Source: Shewanella sp. Choline-02u-19
GTDB taxonomy: Bacteria; Pseudomonadota; Gammaproteobacteria; Enterobacterales; Shewanellaceae
Reading direction: 5' to 3'
Assembly: GCF_002836205.1 (NCBI RefSeq)
Contig: NZ_PJBE01000013.1
Location: 1,054,001-1,118,000, forward strand
Length of the DNA stretch: 64,000 nucleotides
This document shows, in pieces, positions 36,687 through 44,963 of the stretch. The position numbers were made by a program, and so were the translations under genes. Under the pieces are notes generated by a model. It was given only the letters and a program-made list of their open reading frames with translations, ran no database searches and was not told the origin of the DNA. The stretch's first letter is position 1, and each line of letters starts with the position of its first letter.

Positions 36687-37415
36687 ATGAATATTATTTC
36701 AAGCGCTAAACGTCAGATTATTCTTGATACCGAAACGACAGGTATGAACCAATCCAGTGGTGCCATTCATCTTGGTCACCGAATTATTGAAATTGGTTGT
36801 GTTGAAGTCATTAACCGCAAGTTAACGGGTCGACATTACCACGAGTATATTAATCCGTTACAGCCTATCGACCCTGAGGCCATTGAGGTTCACGGGATCA
36901 CCAATGAGTTTGTGGCGGATAAACCCAAATTTCATCAAATAGCCAAAAGCTTTATTGAGTTTATCGATGGTGCTGAAATTGTGGCCCATAACGCCAGCTT
37001 TGACGTTAGCTTTATGGACCATGAGTTTTCGATGTTACAGCCTGTTGGGCCTAAAACCGCAAATATCTGTCAAATTCTCGATTCACTTGCGATAGCAAAG
37101 CACCTGCATCCAGGTCAGAAGAATAACCTGGATATTCTGTGTAAGCGTTATGGCATTGATAACTCACGTCGCGATCTCCATGGCGCATTGCTCGATGCTG
37201 AGATCTTAGCTGACGTTTACCTCATCATGACTGGTGGGCAAACAAACTTTAACCTATCGAGTGAGAAAGCAGGGCAAGAAGGCGGAGGTATAAATAAACT
37301 GCCTAGAGACCGCGCAATACTTAAAGTGATCAGCGCAACGGCCGATGAACTAACTAGACATGAAGAGCGACTCGATTTAGTTGCTAAATCTGGACAGTGT
37401 ATTTGGCGAGGATAG
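36687..37415 (+). CDS. dnaQ: DNA polymerase III epsilon subunit (proofreading exonuclease)
   Basis: Epsilon removes misincorporated bases for the replicative polymerase. The DEDDh exonuclease motifs are clear: ILDTETTGM (Exo I), VAHNASFDVSFMDHE (Exo II) and RDLHGALLDAEILADVY (Exo III with catalytic His). The C-terminal tail (about 190-242) is the site that binds the alpha subunit. The 242-residue length is normal. rnhA lies divergent, as in Escherichia. The 3' end is followed by a TIGR03503-type gene after ten bases. Confidence 0.97.
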   Translation: MNIISSAKRQIILDTETTGMNQSSGAIHLGHRIIEIGCVEVINRKLTGRHYHEYINPLQPIDPEAIEVHGITNEFVADKPKFHQIAKSFIEFIDGAEIVAHNASFDVSFMDHEFSMLQPVGPKTANICQILDSLAIAKHLHPGQKNNLDILCKRYGIDNSRRDLHGALLDAEILADVYLIMTGGQTNFNLSSEKAGQEGGGINKLPRDRAILKVISATADELTRHEERLDLVAKSGQCIWRG

Positions 37416-37425
37416 ACCTCATTCT

Positions 37426-38742
37426 ATGATTAAACGCGTAACAACTTGTGTGGTGATGGCATATTTGGGGCTAATGATAACTCATTGTGCCGTCGCCGAA
37501 GTGATGCTTTCATCGCAGGCATCAGAGTTAAAAAATCGATTTAGAATTGACCATATGGTCGACAGTGTCACGCTACTTATCCATCGTGAATACGGCAGCT
37601 CACCGGTTATTATCGTGCAACCTGACGGCAGTAAATGGTATATCAGTCGTCATCCTGAGCATGTTAAATGGATGGATGGCCTAACTGGCGACATGATCAC
37701 TATCAAAGACCCAATGCCAGGCCCCTGGCAGTTAATCGGTAAGGTGGTTGAAGGTTCTGTCATCGATAAAGTGTCAGTGCTGTCCATTGATGTAGATCCG
37801 ATCCCACAGCCGCTGTACCAAGGCGAGCGCTTAAAACTCACCGCCCGCTTGATAGGTGACGAGCAAAAGGTACGCCTACCCGGGTTAGATTACTTAATGA
37901 GCTGGACGGCAAAATTTATCAGTGATAATAATCCAGCCGATGAAAACTTTGCAGCCGGTAGCGTTATCGTGGGGACCTATCGCGATAATGGCGAGTCATT
38001 AGACGAGCGACCCGACGACGGTGTATTCACCAGTAAACTGAATCTAAACCAGGCTTGGGGCAGCTACACACTGCAAGTGATGGCTAAAAATGCGGTGCTT
38101 GAACGTAAGTATTCTGAGCCCTTTAGGTTGTCAACTCGACCCATTGCTGTCGATATTGTTGCCCCACAAAACCTCGATTCAGGTGAGTGGGATCTGCGGA
38201 TCAATGTAGATGAAAATGAACTGGTTTTGGCTGAGACTCATGTTGAAGCTGAAATCGTAGGGCCTGCGGGAATGCGTCTTCAAGTCACGGTTTCCGAGAT
38301 AAATAGCCCCGAGACCTTGTATAGCCTACGCAAGGTGAATGACTTTGGCAGCTATAGAATAAAGCTCACGGCGGTCAGCACCACCCAAAACGGCCGAGAG
38401 ATCTACTTGACGTTACCGGAACTGTTTTTTAATTTTATTAAACCGCCAGAACCACCACCGTCAGCTGAAGAACTCGCCGCTAAAGCAGATCTCCAAGCTC
38501 AAAAAGCTGAAAGCACAGCAAAAGAAGAAGCGGTGTTTTGGCTGATAACCGTGAATACGGTGTTGTTTATTTTAGGCATATTGGTTTTGTTGTTTGTTCG
38601 TAAACGCAGTAACTTAAAGAAAGCACTCGCTGCGACGCAGGCGAGAATGGATAAAGAAAGTCAGCAACAGAAAATGACATTAGCGTTGGACGAGATTGAT
38701 TTATCGATGCCTGAAGATTTCGATGATCCAAAAGCTGGATAA
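37426..38742 (+). CDS. TIGR03503-family membrane-anchored periplasmic protein
   Basis: A 438-residue protein of the conserved but uncharacterised TIGR03503 family, found in Shewanella, Vibrio and relatives. A signal peptide occupies the first 25 residues (THCAVA cleavage). A periplasmic part with SVTLLIHREYGSSPVIIVQPDG near the start and Ig-like segments (about 130-330) follows. A Pro-rich/Ala-Lys coiled stretch precedes the single membrane helix (about 368-388: VFWLITVNTVLFILGILVLL). The cytosolic tail is acidic. The start at 37426 is 10 bases after dnaQ, although its SD AGGA is distant. The role is unknown. Confidence 0.88.
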   Translation: MIKRVTTCVVMAYLGLMITHCAVAEVMLSSQASELKNRFRIDHMVDSVTLLIHREYGSSPVIIVQPDGSKWYISRHPEHVKWMDGLTGDMITIKDPMPGPWQLIGKVVEGSVIDKVSVLSIDVDPIPQPLYQGERLKLTARLIGDEQKVRLPGLDYLMSWTAKFISDNNPADENFAAGSVIVGTYRDNGESLDERPDDGVFTSKLNLNQAWGSYTLQVMAKNAVLERKYSEPFRLSTRPIAVDIVAPQNLDSGEWDLRINVDENELVLAETHVEAEIVGPAGMRLQVTVSEINSPETLYSLRKVNDFGSYRIKLTAVSTTQNGREIYLTLPELFFNFIKPPEPPPSAEELAAKADLQAQKAESTAKEEAVFWLITVNTVLFILGILVLLFVRKRSNLKKALAATQARMDKESQQQKMTLALDEIDLSMPEDFDDPKAG

Positions 38743-38829
38743 TTAACCACCGCGACAGCCGTTGCAAAGCGTTGAATATCGGGATTGGTCATTTTTTAGC
38801 TGGTTAGTCATGGTTGACGCAAAAAATGA

Positions 38830-38858
38830 TTGACTGAGTTTGGCAGTCTACGTATTAT
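38830..38858 (+). promoter_or_regulatory. Strong sigma-70 promoter of the tRNA-Asp cluster
   Basis: TTGACT (38830-38835) and TATTAT (38853-38858) are separated by exactly 17 bases. Transcription would begin near 38866, nine bases before the first tRNA. The intervening TCATCGC resembles a GC-rich discriminator as in stable-RNA promoters. Confidence 0.75.
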
Positions 38859-38874
38859 TCATCGCACTTGATGT

Positions 38875-38951
38875 GGAGCGGTAGTTCAGTTGGTTAGAAT
38901 ACCGGCCTGTCACGCCGGGGGTCGCGAGTTCGAGTCTCGTCCGCTCCGCCA
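38875..38951 (+). tRNA. tRNA-Asp(GTC), copy 1
   Basis: A 77-base cloverleaf with CCA encoded. The acceptor is GGAGCGG/CCGCTCC with discriminator G. The anticodon loop is CTGTCAC (anticodon GTC), flanked by CCGGC/GCCGG; the T arm has TTCGAGT. In Escherichia aspV also follows dnaQ. Confidence 0.99.
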
Positions 38952-39036
38952 ATCAAGTGCTAAATTTAAAGCTATTTGTTAGTGACATAATGAATAGAAT
39001 AAAAGCTAATCTTTAGTTAGTTTTTATAAGAGTTTA

Positions 39037-39113
39037 GGAGTGGTAGTTCAGTTGGTTAGAATACCGGCCTGTCACGCCGGGGGTCGCGAGTTCGAGTCTC
39101 GTCCACTCCGCCA
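39037..39113 (+). tRNA. tRNA-Asp(GTC), copy 2
   Basis: Same as copy 1 except that the sixth acceptor pair from the end is changed to T/A in both arms (GGAGTGG/CCACTCC), a compensated change. CCA is encoded. Confidence 0.99.
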
Positions 39114-39195
39114 ATTTAGTGTCAAGTTTCAAACTATTTATCAGTGACATAATAAATAGTATAAAGGCTAATTTAGTTAGTTTTTATAAGAGTTA

Positions 39196-39272
39196 GGAGT
39201 GGTAGTTCAGTTGGTTAGAATACCGGCCTGTCACGCCGGGGGTCGCGAGTTCGAGTCTCGTCCACTCCGCCA
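39196..39272 (+). tRNA. tRNA-Asp(GTC), copy 3
   Basis: Identical to copy 2 over all 77 bases. It is followed by a terminator. The flanking spacers are also similar between copies, consistent with tandem duplication. Confidence 0.99.
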
Positions 39273-39283
39273 GCATAAAGACG

Positions 39284-39312
39284 AAAGCCTCATCGAAAGA
39301 TGAGGCTTTTTT
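39284..39312 (+). terminator. Terminator after the tRNA-Asp cluster
   Basis: AAAGCCTCATC / GATGAGGCTTT stem with GAAA loop and T6 tail; ends 40 bases past the third tRNA. Confidence 0.93.
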
Positions 39313-39429
39313 CGTTTATAGCCGCTTCGGACACCCATCAGGCATTCGCACTAACTCACATTCCCCAATGCTGGTAAGAGCCGTTACTGATTCATAATAT
39401 ATTCAGTTTAACTAATCCGATATTTTCTT

Positions 39430-39680
39430 ATGTAATACCCGTTGCATTAAAAGTTTGAGCATTCAGCGGGAATTAAAACCCTATAGGTAAGATGGGGTGA
39501 TTGAAGCTAATCGTTATTCTCGGCTCTGGCATCCTCGGTAATTGCTCCTGCATTATTCTACCTTCGTCTATCCGTGGACTCGTACCTCCTAAATCTGGCC
39601 GCCAAGGGTGGGAATGTCTTATTTGGCATGGCAAGTTGACGAAGCGTCAAAGCTTTCTTAACTGCGCAGAAATATTGTTT
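39430..39680. repeat. Possible dispersed intergenic repeat, decayed
   Basis: A 250-base non-coding stretch opens with an AATACCCG-T-GCATTAAA motif, and has a CCTGCATTATTCTACC segment and a GTGGACTCGTACC segment. Frames through it are short on both strands and have no recognisable motif. A similar AATACCCGTCAGCATAAA motif lies at about 4813. This suggests the fragment is part of an intergenic family of this genome, but the similarity in the window is short. Confidence 0.35.
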
Positions 39681-39787
39681 AATTAGTATCCAAATCGAAT
39701 GCATAAGATGATAATTAGTTAACTCAGTTAGCATTCTCATCAAAAAGCATGCTCTTTACAAATCGATTAATGATAGTGTGTGGTGAT

Positions 39788-39866
39788 TAGTCGGGGAGCC
39801 AATAGGCTGAGATCATAAAATGAACCCGTTGAACCTGATTCAGTTAATACTGACGTAGGGAACTAA
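39788..39866 (+). promoter_or_regulatory. TPP riboswitch (THI element)
   Basis: The conserved cores are present in order: TCGGGGAGCC opening, GGCTGAGATC, the linker with AACCCGTTGAACCTGATT, and CAGTTAATACTGACGTAGGGAA at the close. These are the invariant TPP-binding parts. It lies 112 bases before thiD and controls the operon, by means of the hairpin at 39948-39972. Confidence 0.95.
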
Positions 39867-39947
39867 TGGTCATTTGAGGCGTTCTTCCTGATCCGTTTCT
39901 TTTGCTGTGATAGCACCTTTTGGCGCATTTATTCTCACACGACTGTT

Positions 39948-39972
39948 TTTTCCTGACTGTTAGTTAGGGAAA
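39948..39972 (+). promoter_or_regulatory. SD-sequestering hairpin before thiD
   Basis: TTTTCCTGACT pairs with AGTTAGGGAAA across a three-base loop. There are eleven pairs including two GU wobbles. The 3' arm contains TAGGGA (39965-39970), the ribosome-binding site of thiD, so the stem would block translation. This fits a TPP-bound off state, as in other Gram-negative thi riboswitches. Confidence 0.7.
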
Positions 39973-39977
39973 TAAAT

Positions 39978-40835
39978 ATGTCTTCATTAGTCACCACAGC
40001 ATCTTTAACTCCATTCGTTACGACTCCTATTGTATTGACCATTGCCGGTTCAGACAGCGGCGGTGGTGCCGGTATTCAAGCCGACATTAAAGCCATTTCA
40101 GCGACTGGCGGTTATGCATGCTCTGTTATTACGGCATTAACGGCACAAAATACACAAGCGGTTACGGGTATTTACCCGATCAATGCAGAGTTTGTCGAGC
40201 AACAACTTGATGCCGTATTTTCGGATCTGAATGTGATTGCTGTAAAAATTGGCATGTTAAGTGATTCAAATATCATTCATTCTGTCGCTAAAAAAATTAA
40301 ACAGTACACCCCTAAATATCTCGTAGTTGATCCCGTCATGGTCGCAACCAGCGGTGATCTTCTTCTCCACTCCTCTGCCATTGATAGCCTTAAATCGGAA
40401 CTGCTCCCTCTGGCTGATGTCATTACCCCTAATTTGCCAGAAGCCGCTGCGCTAATTGGCTGCTCAGTCCCCAAAAACGAAGATGAAATGATTGCTATGA
40501 TCGACGAACTTCGTCAATTAGGCGCTAAATCTGTTTTGCTAAAGGGTGGCCACCTAGAAACCGATGACAACAGCACTGATTTACTGATCCTTGCCGACAA
40601 TGTTGAGCGTTTATCAACGGAGCGGATTAAAACTCGCAATACACACGGAACAGGTTGCACCTTATCTTCTGCAATCGCCTCTTACTTAGCTCAAGGGCAT
40701 GAATTATCAGCGGCGGTAAAACGGGGCAAATACTACATTACTCAAGCGATTGCCCATGCTGATGAGTTGAATATTGGACAAGGACATGGGCCCGTGAATC
40801 ACTTTTTTGTCTTAAACACTCAAGGGCAGTCGTAA
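39978..40835 (+). CDS. thiD: Hydroxymethylpyrimidine (phosphate) kinase ThiD
   Basis: ThiD phosphorylates 4-amino-5-hydroxymethyl-2-methylpyrimidine (HMP) twice to HMP-PP in the cytoplasm. The 285-residue protein, with a 17-residue lead that could be non-essential, shows TIAGSDSGGGAGIQADIKA (substrate loop), TPNLPEAAAL, GGHLETDDNSTDLL and the ribokinase signature THGTGCTLSSAIASYLA. It has the ribosome-binding site TAGGGA. Its stop overlaps the next ATG by one base. It is the first gene under the TPP riboswitch. Confidence 0.97.
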   Translation: MSSLVTTASLTPFVTTPIVLTIAGSDSGGGAGIQADIKAISATGGYACSVITALTAQNTQAVTGIYPINAEFVEQQLDAVFSDLNVIAVKIGMLSDSNIIHSVAKKIKQYTPKYLVVDPVMVATSGDLLLHSSAIDSLKSELLPLADVITPNLPEAAALIGCSVPKNEDEMIAMIDELRQLGAKSVLLKGGHLETDDNSTDLLILADNVERLSTERIKTRNTHGTGCTLSSAIASYLAQGHELSAAVKRGKYYITQAIAHADELNIGQGHGPVNHFFVLNTQGQS

Positions 40836-41602
40836 TGAAGCTAGAGCCATGTAATAACAGCCTCGGTGCAGTTATCTCAAATGGCACTTTGCAATACAAA
40901 GACAGCGCAGCGGCCATTATGTCGGGTTTAAACATGTCCATCGCTGCAGGAAAGTGGACGGCGATATTGGGTAAAAGTGGTTGTGGTAAAACTTCAATTT
41001 TGCGTTATATGGCAGGTTTATTGACAGATAAAGTGATGTGGTCGGGTGACATTCACATTGATGGGGGAGAATGCTTAGAAGGCAACATTGCTTACATGGC
41101 GCAACAAGATCTATTGATGCCGTGGTTAAACGTACTTGATAACGTCTGTTTTGCTCGCAAATTTTCGGTGAACACTCAATTTAATGCCAATCAAGCCCGC
41201 GCGATTGAATTGCTAGAGCGTGTTGGATTAAAAGGGCATGAACAGAGTATGCCCGTGCAACTGTCTGGAGGAATGCGTCAGCGTGTGGCGTTAGCAAGAA
41301 CGTTAATGCAAGACAAGCCGATGGTATTAATGGATGAGCCCTTTTCTGCGTTAGATGCGGTTACTCGCCATCGACTGCAAGCGCTTGCAGTCCAAGTCTT
41401 GGCGGGTAAAACAGTATTACTCATCACGCATGATCCGCAAGAAGCACTTAGATTAAGTGATGCGATTTATATCATGCAAGGTCAACCAGCCTCAGCGGTG
41501 CTTTTACCGGTGCCAAACTCAAGCATTCCACGAAAATTTGATGCGGAGTTAGCGATTCTTCAGCAACAGATCATTGATACGTTGGAGGTTGACTATGTCT
41601 AA
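40835..41602 (+). CDS. thiZ: ABC transporter ATPase for thiamin pyrimidine precursor (ThiZ)
   Basis: A 255-residue ATPase of the NitT/TauT-like importers. Walker A GKSGCGKTS (about 49-57), signature QLSGGMRQRVALAR (about 144-157), Walker B MVLMDEPFSALDAVT and the His switch LLITHDP are all present. It works with ThiX and ThiY to take up N-formyl-4-amino-5-aminomethyl-2-methylpyrimidine or related breakdown products, by family. The ATG shares a base with the thiD stop, and the end overlaps thiX by eight bases, so translation is coupled. Confidence 0.93.
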   Translation: MKLEPCNNSLGAVISNGTLQYKDSAAAIMSGLNMSIAAGKWTAILGKSGCGKTSILRYMAGLLTDKVMWSGDIHIDGGECLEGNIAYMAQQDLLMPWLNVLDNVCFARKFSVNTQFNANQARAIELLERVGLKGHEQSMPVQLSGGMRQRVALARTLMQDKPMVLMDEPFSALDAVTRHRLQALAVQVLAGKTVLLITHDPQEALRLSDAIYIMQGQPASAVLLPVPNSSIPRKFDAELAILQQQIIDTLEVDYV

Positions 41603-42446
41603 GCCAATTTCAATCAATCATGAGCACTCCGACAACCACATTGCATCTCAAACGATTGTGTTACAAACGGAGAGGGCAGAGCCAAAAGCGTTACCGAAAA
41701 GCGCTAAATCGATAGGAAGAATCATCGTCAGTGCTGCTGTAATACTGGCGATATGGCAGTTTGTTATTATGATTTTCGCATTGCCCAGTTTCATTTTGCC
41801 GAGTCCGATAGCGGTGTTTGAAAAACTAATACAGCGTTACGATGTGTTGTTATTCCATTCATGGATCACCGCGCAAGAGATTATTCTTGGTCTTGGTTTG
41901 GGCCTTTCTATGGGGTTATTGTTTGCACTCCAAATGCTGCTGTTTGACCCACTTCGACGTTGGTTATTGCCTATTTTAATTGCGAGCCAAGCCATTCCTG
42001 TATTTGCTATCGCCCCGATTTTAATGCTGTGGTTAGGTTACGGCATTGCGTCAAAAATCGTGATGGCGGCGCTGATTATCTTCTTTCCGGTGACAACTTG
42101 TTGTTACGACGGTTTACGTAATACCCCAACCGGTTACCTCGATTTAGCGCACACCATGGGCGCATCAAAATGGCAGTTACTTAAACACGTTCGCTTGCCT
42201 GCTGCCTTACCTTCATTAGCGTCTGGGATCCGTGTTGCAGTGGTCGTTGCGCCTATTGGTGCCGTGGTGGGGGAGTGGGTAGGATCAAGTGAAGGGCTTG
42301 GTTATTTAATGCTGCAAGCTAATGCTCGAATGATGATTGATGAAATGTTTGCCGCCTTATTCATTCTTGCTGCTTTATCCGTCAGCCTTTATTTTCTCAC
42401 TGATGTACTGATTCAAAAACTCATACCGTGGCAACACGATAAATAG
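41595..42446 (+). CDS. thiX: ABC transporter permease for thiamin pyrimidine precursor (ThiX)
   Basis: A 283-residue inner-membrane permease. The ATG at 41595 has GGAGG six bases upstream. Residues up to 35 are hydrophilic; about six membrane helices follow. The EAA-like coupling loop reads DLAHTMGASKWQLLKHVRLPAALPSL, the standard contact with the ATPase. PAALPSLASGIRVAVVVAPIGAVVGEW is typical of the NitT/SsuC-type permease. It lies between the ATPase and binding-protein genes in the thi operon. Confidence 0.93.
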   Translation: MSKPISINHEHSDNHIASQTIVLQTERAEPKALPKSAKSIGRIIVSAAVILAIWQFVIMIFALPSFILPSPIAVFEKLIQRYDVLLFHSWITAQEIILGLGLGLSMGLLFALQMLLFDPLRRWLLPILIASQAIPVFAIAPILMLWLGYGIASKIVMAALIIFFPVTTCCYDGLRNTPTGYLDLAHTMGASKWQLLKHVRLPAALPSLASGIRVAVVVAPIGAVVGEWVGSSEGLGYLMLQANARMMIDEMFAALFILAALSVSLYFLTDVLIQKLIPWQHDK

Positions 42447-42472
42447 ATTGATAGCGTAAGGGATTTAAACAA

Positions 42473-43420
42473 ATGAAAAAGATCATGATTAAAGGAGCGA
42501 TGGCTGTGCTTATTGCAAGTTACTCCTTGATGGCGAGTGCTGAAGATAAAGCGATGACATTAATGTTGGATTGGTTTGTAAATCCAAATCATGGCCCTGT
42601 GGTGATTGCTCAACAAAAAGGCTATTTCAAAGAAGAAGGCTTGAACATTACCATTCAAGAGCCTGCGGATCCCAGTATGCCAGCCAAATTGGTGGCCGCT
42701 AATAATGTCGATTTAGCGATATCCTATCAAACCAGTTTAACCATCGATGTGGCTGCAGGATTGCCACTGATCCGCTCTGCGACACTGATTGCGACACCAC
42801 TCAATACCTTAATGGTGCTTGATAATGGAAACATTAACTCACTGGCTGATTTAAAAGGTAAGAAAGTCGGGATCTCGATTGCGGGTAACGAAGAAGCGAC
42901 CATTGGCACCATGTTAAAAACAGAGGGTGTGGATTTCTCTGAGATAAAAATCATCAATGTTGGATGGGCGCTATCGTCATCATTAGCGTCGGGTAAAGTT
43001 GATGCGATTTGGGGAGGATTACGTAATTTTGAAACCAATCAATTAGCGTTAGAAGGCTATAAAGCAAAATCCTTTTTTCCTGAAGAGCATGGAGTGCCAT
43101 CGTATGATGAACTGGTTTTTGTGGCAAATGCAAAAACCTATGATGCCGAAGCTTTAAAGAAGTTTAATCATGCAATTGAAAAGGCTACACAATTTATTGT
43201 GAATCACCCAGAAGAAGCATGGAGAACCTTCGTTTCTTACGCGCCAGATACCTTGAATAATGAATTAAATAAGCGAGCATGGAACGATACGTTAACGCGC
43301 TTTGCTTTGCGTCCTGCCGCCGTTGATTTACAACGCTATGATCGTTTTTCTGCATTCATGTATCAACATAAGATCATTAAAACGCTGCCTAAAGCACAAG
43401 ATTTTGTACCCGTTTTGTAA
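42473..43420 (+). CDS. thiY: Pyrimidine-precursor-binding protein ThiY (NMT1/THI5-like)
   Basis: A 315-residue periplasmic protein with a signal peptide (cleavage about 23, MASA-EDK). The mature part has the NMT1/THI5-like fold: MLDWFVNPNHGPVVIAQQKGYF, DPSMPAKLVAANNVDLAISY, and a later GKKVGISIAGNEEATI. ThiY proteins bind formylaminopyrimidine, a product of thiamin breakdown. The DWFxNPxH motif is diagnostic for the family. It lies 26 bases after the permease gene. Confidence 0.94.
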   Translation: MKKIMIKGAMAVLIASYSLMASAEDKAMTLMLDWFVNPNHGPVVIAQQKGYFKEEGLNITIQEPADPSMPAKLVAANNVDLAISYQTSLTIDVAAGLPLIRSATLIATPLNTLMVLDNGNINSLADLKGKKVGISIAGNEEATIGTMLKTEGVDFSEIKIINVGWALSSSLASGKVDAIWGGLRNFETNQLALEGYKAKSFFPEEHGVPSYDELVFVANAKTYDAEALKKFNHAIEKATQFIVNHPEEAWRTFVSYAPDTLNNELNKRAWNDTLTRFALRPAAVDLQRYDRFSAFMYQHKIIKTLPKAQDFVPVL

Positions 43421-43453
43421 ACAACTTCCCCCTTTTTAATGTTAGAGACAAAT

Positions 43454-44116
43454 ATGAATCATCAAGACCTAATTCAAGCGTGTCAAAGTGAGTGGAATGA
43501 ATATACTGAGCACTATTTTGTGAAGGCATTAGCGGTCGGCGAGTTAGCTCATTCGTCTTTCTTACATTATTTAAAACAAGATTTTTTGTTTTTAAAGCAA
43601 TATGCCCGAGCGTATGCCTTGGCTATTTACAAAGCGAGAACCTTAGCTGAAATGCGGATGGCATTACCGAGCGTGCAAGCGTTATTGGACTCAGAAATAG
43701 CCCACCACTTAACGTATTGTGCTGAATGGGCCATTTCAGAGCCTGAGATGGAAGCGGAACCCGAAGCCTTTGGTACGGTGGCGTATACGCGCTTTGTATT
43801 GGATACGGGAATGTCCGGTGATGTGATTGATTTATATGCCGCGCTAGCGCCATGTTCAAAGGGATATGCTGTTATTGGCGCGCAATTATTAGCAAGTGAA
43901 TCAACGATATTTGAGGGTAATCCCTACGCTAATTGGATCAAGATGTACGGTGGAGAAGAGTTCCAATCTGGTGTTCAAAAAAGCATGACACAATTGGATG
44001 AGCTGCTGGCTGATATTGATATAAATAGCCAACGAGGCCAGCGTTTATGTCATATTTTTAAAACCGCCACTCGAATGGAAGTCGCATTTTGGCAACAAGG
44101 TCTCGACGGCGCCTAA
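43454..44116 (+). CDS. tenA: Aminopyrimidine aminohydrolase TenA
   Basis: TenA hydrolyses aminomethylpyrimidine to HMP and so salvages thiamin breakdown products. In 220 residues the active-site Cys is at 134 (LAPCSKGYAVIG). The QSEWNEYTEHYFVKAL opening and RMEVAFWQQGL near the C terminus complete the four-helix fold, with the acidic residues expected in the family. The ATG at 43454 is used, five codons inside the open frame. Position after ThiY gives a direct route: import, then hydrolysis, then ThiD. Confidence 0.95.
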   Translation: MNHQDLIQACQSEWNEYTEHYFVKALAVGELAHSSFLHYLKQDFLFLKQYARAYALAIYKARTLAEMRMALPSVQALLDSEIAHHLTYCAEWAISEPEMEAEPEAFGTVAYTRFVLDTGMSGDVIDLYAALAPCSKGYAVIGAQLLASESTIFEGNPYANWIKMYGGEEFQSGVQKSMTQLDELLADIDINSQRGQRLCHIFKTATRMEVAFWQQGLDGA

Positions 44117-44149
44117 ATGGGCACACCAAATACAAAATAGGAAAGCATC

Positions 44150-44953
44150 ATGACAGTTATGAATACGCAAAAAATTATTGCAGCATTAGCGACACTGCGT
44201 GAGACAAAACCATTGGTGGTGAATATCACAAACTACGTTGTGATGAACAATACTGCGAATGCCTTATTAGCGTTAGGTGCATCACCCATCATGGCGCATA
44301 GCCAACAAGAAATGGCAGAGATGATGAGTTTCTCCGGTGCCTTAGTGATTAACATTGGTACGTTAGACAGTGTTTGGACGCCACGAATGCATTTTGCCGT
44401 CGAGCAAGCCAATGCCAATAATAAAGTGGTGGTACTTGATCCTGTTGGCAGTGGTGCGAGTCAACTTCGTACGCAAACGGCTCGCCACATTGCTGATGCC
44501 GCGAATAAGCTGATCATTCGTGGTAATGCGTCTGAAATTATCGCATTAGCGGGTGAAAACGCGCAAAGCAAAGGGGTTGATGCATTAGACAGCAGTGATT
44601 CCGCATTAGGTGCTGCGCGGTATGTGGCGCAAGAGTATCGGTGTAACGTCGTTATTTCTGGTGAAACCGACTATGTGGTTACCCTTGATACGCAGTATCA
44701 ATTGAATAATGGTCACGCGATGATGCCTTTTGTGACTGGAATGGGCTGTACGCATACGGCATTAACAGGGGCTTTCGCTGCGATTGGTGATGATACTGGC
44801 GTAGCAGCAACGGCGATTCTAGGGGTGGCGGGTGAAATAGCGGCAGAGAAATCAGCAGGTCCAGGTAGTTTACAAATGAACCTGCTGGATGCACTTTATC
44901 TATTAGATGAAGAAACACTGACTCGTCGTTTAAAATTAACCGTGAATGCATAG
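44150..44953 (+). CDS. thiM: Hydroxyethylthiazole kinase ThiM
   Basis: ThiM phosphorylates 4-methyl-5-hydroxyethylthiazole, the salvage route for the thiazole half. The 267 residues show [26 protein letters not shown], which binds substrate, [10 protein letters not shown] and [15 protein letters not shown] (anion hole and catalytic Cys), all intact. The start ATG has AGGAAA six bases upstream. It is followed by thiE after ten bases. Confidence 0.97.
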   Translation: MTVMNTQKIIAALATLRETKPLVVNITNYVVMNNTANALLALGASPIMAHSQQEMAEMMSFSGALVINIGTLDSVWTPRMHFAVEQANANNKVVVLDPVGSGASQLRTQTARHIADAANKLIIRGNASEIIALAGENAQSKGVDALDSSDSALGAARYVAQEYRCNVVISGETDYVVTLDTQYQLNNGHAMMPFVTGMGCTHTALTGAFAAIGDDTGVAATAILGVAGEIAAEKSAGPGSLQMNLLDALYLLDEETLTRRLKLTVNA

Positions 44954-44963
44954 GCAATACAGT

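Noticed and set aside
39501..39686. 61-codon frame MKLIVILGSGILGNC in the region before the thi operon
   Set aside because: The start resembles a Rossmann motif but no domain follows; the region looks like non-coding repeat, with competing frames on both strands.
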